Shown: positions 7,583-14,587 of the stretch, piece after piece
How positions within the stretch are numbered: the first letter of the stretch is position 1
How the letters are laid out: every line of letters starts with the position of its first letter
NCBI GenBank assembly: GCA_003563255.1
Contig: PWSL01000081.1
Location: 1 to 19,332, forward strand
DNA: 19,332 nt
Source of the DNA: Desulfonatronospira sp.
Lineage (GTDB): Bacteria; Desulfobacterota; Desulfovibrionia; Desulfovibrionales; Desulfonatronovibrionaceae
Reading direction: 5' to 3'
The notes under the pieces: generated by a model
Database searches by the model: none
What the model was told of the DNA's origin: nothing
What the model saw: only the letters and a program-made list of their open reading frames with translations
Made by a program: the position numbers and the translations under genes

Positions 7583-7900
7583 TTAGACGCACCCGGTAGG
7601 TTTGGGCAGTCCGGCCATCTTACATGCTCCCTTGCCGGGGCCGGAGGGAAACAGTTCATAAATATGCTTCAGCTTGAAGCCGGTTACCTTGGAGAGGATA
7701 CGAACCATGGGCGCAATGCCATTCTTTTTGTAATAGTCCTGCAAAAAATCGATTACCTTCTGGTGCTCATCAGTCAATTCTTTAATGCCTTCGCTTTCTT
7801 TAACATAGTCCACCCATTCAGGGGACCAGTCTTCAAATTTTTGCAGGAAACCGTCTTCGTCTACTTCAAATGTTTTGCCCTTGAACTCAACTGTTGCCAT
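7583..7900 (-). CDS. dsrC: DsrC, sulfur-carrier partner of dissimilatory sulfite reductase
   Basis: A 105-residue protein matching DsrC/TusE over its full length (MATVEFKGKTFEVDEDGF, WSPEWVDYV, LTDEHQKVIDFLQDYY, IAPMVRILSK). The flexible C-terminal arm holds both conserved cysteines, Cys93 and the penultimate Cys104, ten residues apart (GACKMAGLPKPTGCV). This separates true DsrC from TusE and other one-cysteine relatives. In the family, DsrAB reduces sulfite to a trisulfide bridging these cysteines, which the membrane DsrMKJOP complex then reduces. The protein is cytoplasmic. The start is fixed by a strong AAGGAGGT 8 nt before ATG 7900. dsrAB is not nearby, as is usual in sulfate reducers. 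It lies 178 bp downstream of the YcaO gene on the same strand, with a possible promoter of its own. Confidence 0.97.
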   Translation of the reverse strand: MATVEFKGKTFEVDEDGFLQKFEDWSPEWVDYVKESEGIKELTDEHQKVIDFLQDYYKKNGIAPMVRILSKVTGFKLKHIYELFPSGPGKGACKMAGLPKPTGCV

Positions 7901-7925
7901 CTTTGATACCTCCTTGATTGTTGAT

Positions 7926-7958
7926 CATAATAAATTGCGCCTGAACATGTGGCGTCAA
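7926..7958 (-). promoter_or_regulatory. Candidate dsrC promoter
   Basis: On the minus strand TTGACG (7953-7958) is a near-consensus -35 hexamer. AT-rich TTTATTATGATC follows at 7923-7934; TTTATT as -10 gives an 18-bp spacer, TATTAT would give 20. Start of dsrC is 23 bp further. It would let dsrC be expressed apart from the YcaO gene. Confidence 0.4.
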
Positions 7959-8078
7959 TTCTGTCCTTAAGAGAATATATTCAGCCTCTTACGGCAATAA
8001 TCGATGTCTGTAATATAAATCATAAGATTGAGGCCGTATTTTTGTCAATGCCTTTTCTCTGCAAAAATTCCGGCCATG

Positions 8079-9803
8079 TCAATCGTTTAGTTCTTCAAGA
8101 TAATTCCTGGCGGCTGCAAGGTCCGGATCAAGATCCAGGGCCCTCTTAAGGATCTCTGCTGCTGCATTCTTGCGGCCCTGGGCCCTGTAACACATGCCCA
8201 GGTTGAGCATGTCCATGGACGAACCGCTGTCAAGCTGCAAGGCCCTTTGAAAGTCATGTATTGCCTGTTCATAATCTTTTTGTTTAAAATAAGCAACCCC
8301 GCGCAGGTTGAAATATTCTTTAACCTGTGGATCCAGTTCTATGGCCCGGTTTAAAGGTGCTATAGCATCCCGCCACCGCTGCTGACCGGACAAGGCATAG
8401 GCACTGTAAAAGGCGCTCAGGGCTCGGGACTCGGGATCAGGCTGAACTTCTTCGGCTCTGGCAAAGTATATTGAGGCTTCCTGGTATTTCTGGCGCATAA
8501 GGAGGTTCATGGCCTGATAAAAGGGTATAAAAGGGGCGCCGGGGTAAAGCTCGCCCAGTCTTTCAAGCCTGGAAGCCGCAGAAAAGGGATCTTCTTCTTC
8601 AGCCAGAATACGTCCCACAAACATTCCTATACTGGCCCCGGGCGTCCTTTCCCTGAAAAGAAATCCCGGGATAAAACTGTAGTTGGCGGGGATTTCCAGC
8701 TCAGGCTGCATGGTGCAAACAGAATAAAGATTGTATCCCATCAGGTTGAGTCCTCTGCACAGGTCCTTGAGTTCCTGTCCCATGTCCGGACAGGAAATGT
8801 CCGGAAGACGGTCAATGTTAATACTTTCCCCCCGGGTAATCCAGGCGGTCTGGCGGATATCGGAAAACTTGGGCAGGCCGGATGCCTCATAATTACTCCC
8901 GGAGTGAAAATCCCCGGCAAGCTGGGCCACCTCGGTCAGAGCCCTGATAGCCGCCATTTCAGGAGAAGTGGCTGTTCCGGCGGTAAAGACTATTTCGCTA
9001 AGGACTGGAAATGTGGCGGGATCATAGGCCAGAGCTCCCACCGTGGGTGCCGGGAAGCCCAGGGTGAAGTCTTTGAGCCATACCTGGATCCGGTGCCTGT
9101 CAAACCTGTTTAAGAGATCCTTTAAAACCGGGTTGGTGACTGATCCGGGATTAATAGTGGGTGTTTCTGGCTGCTGTCTGTCCACCAGGGCGCTTGTGTG
9201 TCTCTCAATCAGCTCACAGGCTCCCTGGAGAATTGATTCTTCAAAGGTGTTTCCAGCGCTGCCGCCGTTGAATTCATTCAGTTTTTTGAACCAGTCCAGG
9301 GGTACGTATTCCTGCTGTCCGGGATGGATATTCAGGGCCGGGGTAAAGCGCCACCGCAGAAGGTCCAGGGTGTCGTCCGCCCTTTGAAGGGAAATGTCTT
9401 CCTGGACGGATTTTATAATCTCGCTGGTGGGCAGCATCTTTTCTCCCCACCTGGCCCGGGCCTCTTTCCAGGACATCCGGATGAAGTTGTCTGGATCGGC
9501 ATTAAAACTGAAAAAGGAATACCTTTCAGCCAGTTCCATTAGAGCCGAGCATCTGGCCTGGGCAGGGGATGCTCCCTTGCCCATCTGCTGGCGCTTGGGC
9601 ACGCCCATTTCCCTGGCCCTGGTCCCGTAGTAGCTGAAATACACAGGAATGCCCAGGCGGCCGGTATCAATGCGCCTGAGATCTTTTAAAATGGTCTGCC
9701 GGTGCCTGTTAAAGGCCAGGGTGACCCTGCGGGCGGTCTCTTCCGGGGTGTGGGCTTTATCCGCCTCCCCGGTATATCCTTTAGGGCTGGAACCGATCTG
9801 CAT
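8079..9803 (-). CDS. YcaO-domain protein fused to C-terminal TPR repeats
   Basis: 574 residues. The N-terminal two thirds is a YcaO domain: GKGASPAQARCSALMELAER (about 75-94) with the acidic ATP/Mg site and EAER-like element, SAGNTFEESILQGACELIER, GTATSPEMAAIRALTE, and a C-terminal part of the core ending near residue 400. Three to four TPR units follow (residues about 415-570), including QQRWRDAIAPLNRAIELDP, EYFNLRGVAYFKQKDYEQAI and LNLGMCYRAQGRKNAAAEIL. YcaO enzymes use ATP to activate backbone amides, making azolines, thioamides or amidines in peptides and proteins; the TPR part probably binds the protein substrate. ATG 9803 overlaps the methyltransferase stop as TGATG; TTG 9806 is an alternative. 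No TfuA, E1-like partner or precursor peptide is beside it, so this is not a standard RiPP cluster; dsrC is the next gene downstream. Confidence 0.9.
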   Translation of the reverse strand: MQIGSSPKGYTGEADKAHTPEETARRVTLAFNRHRQTILKDLRRIDTGRLGIPVYFSYYGTRAREMGVPKRQQMGKGASPAQARCSALMELAERYSFFSFNADPDNFIRMSWKEARARWGEKMLPTSEIIKSVQEDISLQRADDTLDLLRWRFTPALNIHPGQQEYVPLDWFKKLNEFNGGSAGNTFEESILQGACELIERHTSALVDRQQPETPTINPGSVTNPVLKDLLNRFDRHRIQVWLKDFTLGFPAPTVGALAYDPATFPVLSEIVFTAGTATSPEMAAIRALTEVAQLAGDFHSGSNYEASGLPKFSDIRQTAWITRGESINIDRLPDISCPDMGQELKDLCRGLNLMGYNLYSVCTMQPELEIPANYSFIPGFLFRERTPGASIGMFVGRILAEEEDPFSAASRLERLGELYPGAPFIPFYQAMNLLMRQKYQEASIYFARAEEVQPDPESRALSAFYSAYALSGQQRWRDAIAPLNRAIELDPQVKEYFNLRGVAYFKQKDYEQAIHDFQRALQLDSGSSMDMLNLGMCYRAQGRKNAAAEILKRALDLDPDLAAARNYLEELND

Positions 9804-10633
9804 CAATGTTGCTGAGCCCTCAGTCTGTAAATGGTTATGCTGTGGTTTTCCCCGGCGGAGGCGTCCTGCGGGTCATTATCCCTGCACTTCACGGTCTTGC
9901 GGCTTATCTGAAATTTTTGGGAGGCATGATTGAAAAAAGCCGGGGATTTGCGGCTGTCTTTGGCGGACAGGATGATTTCACAGTCCTTGTCAATACCCAG
10001 GTGCTGCTGCAGGAAGTTCAGGAGCTGCGGATAAGTATCCTCCAGGTACAGAATTTCAGCCCCCAGGATACAGTCGAAGCGTCTTTGCAGACGGTCGGCA
10101 GTGAAGTCAACGGCCTGTACCGCTGCTTTTTCCTGGAGATTGTTGCGCAGGATATTTATCCTGGCGAAGAGCAGGGCATCGGGATGGTTGTCGGTGATCA
10201 GAACATTATGGCCCATGGCTGCAGCCGCCAGGCCGCAGACTCCCACTCCGGCCCCCAGTTCCAGCATGTCCAGAGGCTTTTGAGCGGGCAGGGAGCACAG
10301 GTAATATCCAAGCAGGACCGAGGCCGGCCAGATCTTGGCCCAGAAGGGCAATTCAACCTGCTCTCCGCTTTTTTCCGCCAGGCGATCAATGTAGGATTCC
10401 ATGTCGGCTATCTGCAGGATATCCAGAGACATTTCCCCGATTCGAACGGGCTCAAAAACAACATCGTATTTTTCCCGGGCACTGGCCATGAGGTGGTCCA
10501 AGCTGTTTTGCTGCAAAAAGTCAATATCCTGCACTCTTTTTACCTCCAGATGATGCAGGCCAGGGTGGACCTGGCTTATTTCATACTTTATTGGTCTGGT
10601 ATGGTTTTGTTTTTCGTGGATAAGTACCTGCAA
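9803..10633 (-). CDS. SAM-dependent methyltransferase resembling protein-lysine methyltransferases (Methyltransf_16/METTL21-like)
   Basis: 276 residues. Residues 1-90 are a less conserved extension. The Rossmann core follows: PFWAKIWPASVLLGYYL (96-112), the SAM-binding motif I LELGAGVGVCGL (124-135), the acidic end of strand 2 (ITDNHPDA, Asp148), and post-motif II with GAEILYLED. The E-x-x-Y at 193-196 matches the (D/E)xx(Y/F) motif typical of seven-beta-strand lysine methyltransferases such as METTL20/21, so a protein substrate is likely, though a small molecule is not excluded. The stop overlaps the YcaO start by one base (TGATG), so the two are coupled. The start is uncertain: TTG 10633 is the first available codon after an in-frame TGA and has no clear ribosome binding site. 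It lies 94 bp after tRNA-Cys on the same strand. Confidence 0.85.
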   Translation of the reverse strand: MQVLIHEKQNHTRPIKYEISQVHPGLHHLEVKRVQDIDFLQQNSLDHLMASAREKYDVVFEPVRIGEMSLDILQIADMESYIDRLAEKSGEQVELPFWAKIWPASVLLGYYLCSLPAQKPLDMLELGAGVGVCGLAAAAMGHNVLITDNHPDALLFARINILRNNLQEKAAVQAVDFTADRLQRRFDCILGAEILYLEDTYPQLLNFLQQHLGIDKDCEIILSAKDSRKSPAFFNHASQKFQISRKTVKCRDNDPQDASAGENHSITIYRLRAQQH

Positions 10634-10727
10634 GATTGAGTTGTGAGGATTTAATCAGGTTTGATTTCGAAACTGCTGAGGCAGTGTAGATTCATTTTAT
10701 AAAGGCGGATGCCCTGCATTCTGGGTT

Positions 10728-10802
10728 TGGAGGCGGCATCCGGATTTGAACCGGAGAATGGCGGTTTTGCAGACCGCTGCCTTACCACTTGGCTATGCCG
10801 CC
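10728..10802 (-). tRNA. tRNA-Cys (GCA)
   Basis: On the minus strand the acceptor arms GGCGGCA (10802-10796) and TGCCGCC (10738-10732) pair fully. The anticodon loop CTGCAAA sits between GCGGT and ACCGC, giving anticodon GCA. The T arm CCGGTTCAAATCCGG is intact, and CCA is encoded (10730-10728). It is 19 bp downstream of tRNA-Gly and should be processed from the same transcript. Confidence 0.96.
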
Positions 10803-10821
10803 CGGTCGGGGTCGAAGGATA

Positions 10822-10896
<75 letters not shown>

Positions 10897-10910
10897 ACTC
10901 AGAATTTATA

Positions 10911-10939
10911 TTGATATAGCAGAGCGTACGGAGTGTCAA
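10911..10939 (-). promoter_or_regulatory. Sigma-70 promoter of the tRNA-Gly/tRNA-Cys unit
   Basis: On the minus strand a perfect -35 TTGACA (10939-10934), a 17-bp spacer and TATCAA (10916-10911), with AT-rich sequence either side, 15 bp before the tRNA-Gly 5' end. It may also serve the methyltransferase and YcaO genes by read-through, since only a 4-bp-stem hairpin (CTGC/GCAG near 10675-10686) follows tRNA-Cys. Confidence 0.75.
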
Positions 10940-11005
10940 GAATATTTTTAAAGGAAAAAAAATCACTTAAGCGGGCTTCGCCCCTAGTCCAGTTATATTT
11001 TATGT

Positions 11006-11752
11006 TTACTCCCGGGGGGCAGAGGTTTCGCAGATAAAATGTTCAACACCTTGCAGTTCACGAAAACAGCGGTCTTTATTTATGCCCTCAAACACCAGAT
11101 CCGGCTCTAGCACTCTGCAGCCGGCCAGATAGTGTATGCCTGCGTCCCCCAGACAGAATGCCAGGGGTGTGCTGGGTCCGATAAGAAGCCTGATGCTCCT
11201 GGGGCTGCACATGCTGAGGATTTCAGCCAAAGTCCCGTTTAACAGCGTGGTGCCTGTGACTGCTATCAGTTCCGCCCTGGGCAGGATGCGCGGCATTTCA
11301 GTCTCCGGCAGATCAAAATCACGGGGTCTTTTTTCAAACACCCAGAAGTTGTTAAACTTATACCTGAGTTTATGCACAAAGGGAAAGTGTCCAATAACAG
11401 CTACATTTTTTCCACGGCCAAGCTCCAGAATCAGATCCTGGGCCTTCAGGCGCATACCGTTCAAACGCTGGTTCATCATGCTGCCTGCTGCGGCCAGCGC
11501 CAGAGATGCCTGCAGAGTTCCCTGCTGCTTAAGGCCTGGCAAAAGCTGATGCAGGCTTAATGGTAGATCAGGCCTGTATAGGTCCGGCTTTCTTTGGTCC
11601 GCGCCGGGCAGTCTGGAACATATGCCAGCCTGCATATGGCAGCGCACACCAGTCAGCTGTCTGCCGATAACCAGATTTCTAACTGACCTGTCAGGCAGCG
11701 CCACAGCCTCATGAATAATTTCGTTTACAATAAACTCCTGGGTTATCTGCAT
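11006..11752 (-). CDS. DUF364-type putative heavy-metal chelation protein (with DUF4213-like N-terminus)
   Basis: A 248-residue cytoplasmic protein. The C-terminal half fits DUF364: NVAVIGHFPFV, WVFEKRPRDFDLPE, a partly divergent RAELIAVTGTTLLNGTLAEIL motif read in two pieces (AELIAVTGTTLLNG, LAEIL), LLIGPSTPLAF, and AGIHYLAGCRVLEPD. The N-terminal part (TQEFIVNEIIHEAVALPDR) resembles the DUF4213 segment usually joined to it. The family is linked by annotation to metal binding; no activity is established. I chose ATG 11752 because AAGGAG lies 9 nt upstream; an earlier in-frame ATG at 11779 has no such site and would place the ribosome binding site inside the gene. It is transcribed away from the dksA-like gene behind a structured leader. 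Confidence 0.82.
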   Translation of the reverse strand: MQITQEFIVNEIIHEAVALPDRSVRNLVIGRQLTGVRCHMQAGICSRLPGADQRKPDLYRPDLPLSLHQLLPGLKQQGTLQASLALAAAGSMMNQRLNGMRLKAQDLILELGRGKNVAVIGHFPFVHKLRYKFNNFWVFEKRPRDFDLPETEMPRILPRAELIAVTGTTLLNGTLAEILSMCSPRSIRLLIGPSTPLAFCLGDAGIHYLAGCRVLEPDLVFEGINKDRCFRELQGVEHFICETSAPRE

Positions 11753-11779
11753 AAGCTGATTCTCCTTACCGGCAGACAT

Positions 11780-11870
11780 TCAGGTGAGTACCGGATACCG
11801 GCCTGGGGTTAGGGCTAAGCCGTCTGATAACTCCCGCTGCAAAGCGTTCGGCAGGCTGTTATCAGGTCCA
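11780..11870 (-). promoter_or_regulatory. Structured 5' leader of the DUF364 gene
   Basis: CTGATAAC (11824-11831) and GTTATCAG (11858-11865) are perfect 8-bp inverted repeats closing a 26-base segment that can pair further inside. Nearer the gene on the minus strand come GGCTTAGCC and a GGCC/GGTATCCGG-type stretch around 11788-11820. The arrangement suits an RNA regulatory element, but I match it to no known riboswitch class. Confidence 0.35.
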
Positions 11871-12014
11871 GATTAAACAAATTTGCTGTCATGTACAACA
11901 AAAACAGCTGGTATATCTTTACATCCCGGCATCTATGAGTTAATTTACACTTTTTATTAATTGCCATTAATTGCCATCAGTTCGCATTTGCCGTGATGAG
12001 CGAATATTTCTTAA

Positions 12015-12327
12015 CACTACAGCGAAACTTATGCCTGACCTCCGGGGGCTGGCTCTCTCCGCACTTTATTTAAACCTGTCAATCATCCTTCTGAAAAATA
12101 AGTGCGGGGGGGCCTGTCCCCAATTTCGACAGGTTGAAAAGGTAACTTCTCAATAACTCCTGGCGATCTTACACTAAGAAAATATCTGGATTCCGGCTTT
12201 CGCCGGAATGACGAATGAAAACAGGCGGTTGCATTGTGATGTCATACCGGCGGAAGCCGGTATCCAGGAATACTGCCCGGAGTTATTGAGAAGTTACTTG
12301 AAAAGTTTTATAAGTTTCGCTGCAGTG
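12015..12327 (+). mobile_element. MITE family copy 3, interrupted by a second element
   Basis: Ends CACTACAGCGAAACTTAT and ATAAGTTTCGCTGCAGTG are exact inverted repeats apart from one base. The element is flanked by TTAA on both sides (12011-12014, 12328-12331), a 4-bp target duplication. The internal hairpin runs from GGGGGCTGGCTC (about 12043) to GGCCTGTCCCC (12121). Its right part holds the subtype word GGTTGAAAAG seen also in the 17312 copy, and is split there by the element at 12142-12297. Without that insert it would be about 149 bp. Confidence 0.88.
12142..12297. mobile_element. Second MITE, nested in copy 3, with 8-bp target duplication
   Basis: 156 bp with perfect 19-bp terminal inverted repeats GTAACTTCTCAATAACTCC / GGAGTTATTGAGAAGTTAC. 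It is flanked by TTGAAAAG on both sides (12134-12141 and 12298-12305). The unfilled site GGTTGAAAAGTTTTATAAG is present once in the copy at 17312, proving the insertion. The interior has two hairpins: ATTCCGGC-tttc-GCCGGAAT (12190-12209) and ATACCGGC-ggaa-GCCGGTAT (12244-12263). It encodes nothing. Confidence 0.92.
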
Positions 12328-12421
12328 TTAATGTCAACCCGGTAAGGTCGCAAAATCCGGGTGACATTCATTCTGGCTGGAGATGAACCGAACCCTAAAT
12401 ATCCAACAGGAGACCCGAGTA

Positions 12422-12784
12422 ATGAACCAGGCTGACATTGAAGCATTTGGAGAAATTCTTAAAAAAATGCGGCAGGAAATCTTGGAACAAGGCGAAGATA
12501 CCCTGGAGGACATGACAGAAGAACGTGAAATTTACGCTGATCCTGCAGACAGAGCTTCCGCAGAGTCGGACCGCGCCTTTACCCTGCGCTTGAGGGACCG
12601 TGACCGCAAACTGATAAAGAAAATTGAAGAGGCTCTGGAGCGTATTGACGACGGGACATACGGAGAATGCGAGGATTGCGGTGAGGATATTTCCAAGGCC
12701 AGACTCAAGGCTAGACCTGTAACCACGCTGTGCATCAAGTGCAAAAGCAAGCAGGAAAAGCAGGAGGCTTTGCACGGGGAATAG
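12422..12784 (+). CDS. dksA: DksA/TraR family zinc-finger RNA polymerase regulator
   Basis: 120 residues from ATG 12422. DksA enters the RNA polymerase secondary channel and, with ppGpp, adjusts promoter choice. Seen: an N-terminal helix, the coiled-coil tip motif D-x-x-D-x-A (DPADRA, Asp40, Asp43, Ala45), the second coiled-coil strand (LRLRDRDRKLIKKIEEALERI), and the zinc finger Cys83, Cys86, Cys104, Cys107 (CEDCGEDISKARLKARPVTT then LCIKC). All four cysteines and both tip acids suggest a working DksA rather than a cysteine-poor relative. The start is chosen for AGGAG 9 nt upstream; ATG 12383 in the same frame would add 13 residues but its GGAG abuts the start. A palindrome and a MITE lie in the upstream region. 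Confidence 0.92.
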   Translation: MNQADIEAFGEILKKMRQEILEQGEDTLEDMTEEREIYADPADRASAESDRAFTLRLRDRDRKLIKKIEEALERIDDGTYGECEDCGEDISKARLKARPVTTLCIKCKSKQEKQEALHGE

Positions 12785-12866
12785 CTCCTGAATCTTTATG
12801 ATCATTTTGTGTGATCTCAGTTTATGCACAATATTCTTAACGATCAGAAATGCCCGGTGATCCTTT

Positions 12867-14357
12867 ATGGAGGCCAATTTTTTCCGGTTTGCCGCAGCCG
12901 AACTCTTTAATAAAGTCCGCGGGTCCCGCATACAAAAGATCTATATGCCGGGTTTCGGCATTTACACCCTGGATCTGGGCAGAGTCGGCTACCTTATTCT
13001 GGCCTGTTCCCGCAAGGGGGGCTTTTTTTACCTTTCAGCCACCAAACCTGCCAATCCCTCCCAGCCACCGGCGCATGCCATGTGGCTGCGCAAACACGTT
13101 AAAAACCGGCGTATCCTGGACATGATTAATGTCTGGCCCCAAAGAAGGATACTCCTGCAGCTGTCCGCTCCTGATTCCTCCTGGCTGGTTCTGGATCTGG
13201 TGCAAGGTCTGCATGTTGTGGATTGCCCTGACCAATCCCAGGAAAGAGACCCCTCCTGGCCCGGTCTGGAGACAGTACTTCATCATGAAGAGGTCTGGGT
13301 GGATCATCCCCAGCTGTCTCCACCACTGAGAAGTGAACTGGCCGGGCGTAGTCCGGATGAGGCCCGCCGGCTTCTTGATCTTCTGGCCATGGGCAAGCCG
13401 GAGGGGTTTTTTATCTGTCGCAGAACACGGGGCGGCTCCGTACTAAGCTGCTTCAGGATGTTGCAAAGCCCTGAGTGCCAGGAGTTTGATTCTGCCCTTG
13501 AGGCGGCTGCTTTTTTTTCGAAGCCCAGGCTTGAAAGTCTACTGAACGCCCCCAGGGAAAAGGAGTTACAGAAGCTGGAGAAAAAAAAGACGCGAAAGCT
13601 GGAGAAAAGTCTAAGCCAGGTGCACCAGGATCGCAGACGTCTGCAGGAGATGGTTGAGCTTGGGGAAAAAGGCAGGTTGATCCAGGCTAATCTATACCGC
13701 CTGGATCCGGAGCAGAAAATAGATGTTCTGAAACTGGAAGACTCCCGGGGTCGGGTGCAGGAAATTGCACTGGACAAAAGCAAAACCCTCCGGGAAAATA
13801 TGCAGTGGTATTTTAAAAGGGCCAGCAAAGGCAAGCGTGGGCTGCAGGTGGCAGCAGCAAGAGAGACCTGGCTGCTGAATTCCGGGATCCAGGCCAGGGA
13901 TGGGTCCGGGGCAGATACATTCACGGCAGGTCCGAAGCCCAGAGAGATCAGCAACAGCCGGGTGGCCGCTAAAGCACATGTATTCAGATCCAGCGACGGT
14001 TATCTCATACTTCGAGCCAGAAACAGCCGGGTGGCAGGGGACCTTCTGCGAGACCACTCTTCCGGGTTTGATTATTGGCTGCATGCACAGGACGGGCCTG
14101 GAGCTCATACTGTTTTGAAGCGGCAAAGTAAAGAAGAGGCCGTGCCTCGGAGATCTCTGGAAGAGGCCGCAGCCCTGGCGGCCCTGGCAAGTTTCCAGAA
14201 ACACGAACACAAGGCCCGGGTCATTCTGGCTCTGGTTAAAGATGTAAGACCGGTCAAAGGTGCGCCGGGACGGGTGAAGGTCGAAAAACAACAGGAAAGC
14301 CTGGTGGTGGAGCTGGATCCCGGTCTGGAACCCAGGCTCAGGCTGCAGCAGGAATAA
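12867..14357 (+). CDS. NFACT/RqcH-like protein (fibronectin-binding-A family; ribosome quality control)
   Basis: A 496-residue cytoplasmic protein. Order of parts: NFACT-N-like domain (FRFAAAELFNKVRGSRIQKIY, PPAHAMWLRKHVKN, about 1-120), a shortened middle, a charged coiled coil (KELQKLEKKKTRKLEKSLSQ onward, about 230-280), and the NFACT-R domain (SSDGYLILRARNSRVAGDLL, DYWLHAQDGPGAHTVLK, SLEEAAALAALAS, VKGAPGRVKV; about 375-485). RqcH recruits tRNA-Ala to stalled 50S subunits and adds alanine tails. The family is usually about 570 residues, so this one is short in the middle. The tRNA-contacting Asp-Arg pair of B. subtilis RqcH (97-98) aligns with Gln92-Arg93, so the aspartate is missing. ATG 12867 has GGTGA 6-7 nt upstream. 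Confidence 0.85.
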   Translation: MEANFFRFAAAELFNKVRGSRIQKIYMPGFGIYTLDLGRVGYLILACSRKGGFFYLSATKPANPSQPPAHAMWLRKHVKNRRILDMINVWPQRRILLQLSAPDSSWLVLDLVQGLHVVDCPDQSQERDPSWPGLETVLHHEEVWVDHPQLSPPLRSELAGRSPDEARRLLDLLAMGKPEGFFICRRTRGGSVLSCFRMLQSPECQEFDSALEAAAFFSKPRLESLLNAPREKELQKLEKKKTRKLEKSLSQVHQDRRRLQEMVELGEKGRLIQANLYRLDPEQKIDVLKLEDSRGRVQEIALDKSKTLRENMQWYFKRASKGKRGLQVAAARETWLLNSGIQARDGSGADTFTAGPKPREISNSRVAAKAHVFRSSDGYLILRARNSRVAGDLLRDHSSGFDYWLHAQDGPGAHTVLKRQSKEEAVPRRSLEEAAALAALASFQKHEHKARVILALVKDVRPVKGAPGRVKVEKQQESLVVELDPGLEPRLRLQQE

Positions 14358-14385
14358 CCCTGCAACGTAACTTATTTGTGCCTCA

Positions 14386-14480
14386 AGGGAACTGGCTCTT
14401 CCGGCACCCACCTGAAGCTGAAAATCAGGCTTCAAAGGCACAAAAACACATTCAAGTGGGTGCCGGAGCTGCCTGTCCCT
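14386..14480. repeat. REP-like hairpin variant after the NFACT gene
   Basis: Left arm AGGGAACTGGCTCTTCCGGC continuing ACCCA (14386-14410) pairs with a right arm ending GGAGCTGCCTGTCCCT (to 14480). It shares the outer GGGACTGGC/GCCTGTCCC words with the MITE hairpins but has a different inner stem (CCGGCACCCAC/GTGGGTGCCGG) and lacks the CACTACAGCG ends. It may act as the NFACT transcript end. Confidence 0.7.
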
Positions 14481-14530
14481 GATTTAACCAGCCACAAATT
14501 AAAATCGCTAAACAGCCAGGAAATGAAGAA

Positions 14531-14587
14531 TTCAGGAACTAACGCGGGCTTTGCCCGCAACCCAAGATAAAGCAGTGCTCTTATCCC
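14531..14587 (+). repeat. Block A repeat, copy 1
   Basis: 57 bp from TTCAGGAACTAACGCGGG to AGTGCTCTTATCCC, with a perfect 6-bp hairpin GCGGGC-ttt-GCCCGC. It matches 18900-18955 with few mismatches and one indel, same orientation. Another GCGGGC-ttc-GCCC hairpin word occurs near 10969 without the rest. Confidence 0.8.

Larger units (their letters stand above)
11753..12421. other. Gene-free region between the DUF364 and dksA-like genes
   Basis: It holds the structured leader (about 11780-11870), a tandem decamer ATTAATTGCC (11956-11965 and 11966-11975), a MITE (12015-12327) interrupted by a second element (12142-12297), and an inverted repeat AATGTCAACCCGG (12330-12342) / CCGGGTGACATT (12357-12368) about 55 bp before the dksA-like start. 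No coding potential beyond these was seen. Confidence 0.6.

Noticed and set aside
8079..10633. Ribosomally made peptide natural-product cluster around YcaO
   Set aside because: No short precursor gene, E1-like partner, TfuA, protease or exporter was seen on either strand near it.
9806..10639. 277-codon open frame on the + strand
   Set aside because: Antisense to the methyltransferase, which has clear SAM motifs and is coupled to the YcaO gene.
12383..12421. Earlier ATG as dksA start
   Set aside because: Its GGAG touches the start codon, whereas ATG 12422 has AGGAG at 9 nt and gives a family-like N-terminus.
12395..12931. 178-codon open frame on the - strand
   Set aside because: Antisense to the dksA-like gene and the start of the NFACT gene; no family features.
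13304..14441. Two long open frames on the - strand (13304-13954 and 13692-14441)
   Set aside because: They lie opposite the NFACT gene, overlap each other, and are serine/arginine- or proline-rich shadows.
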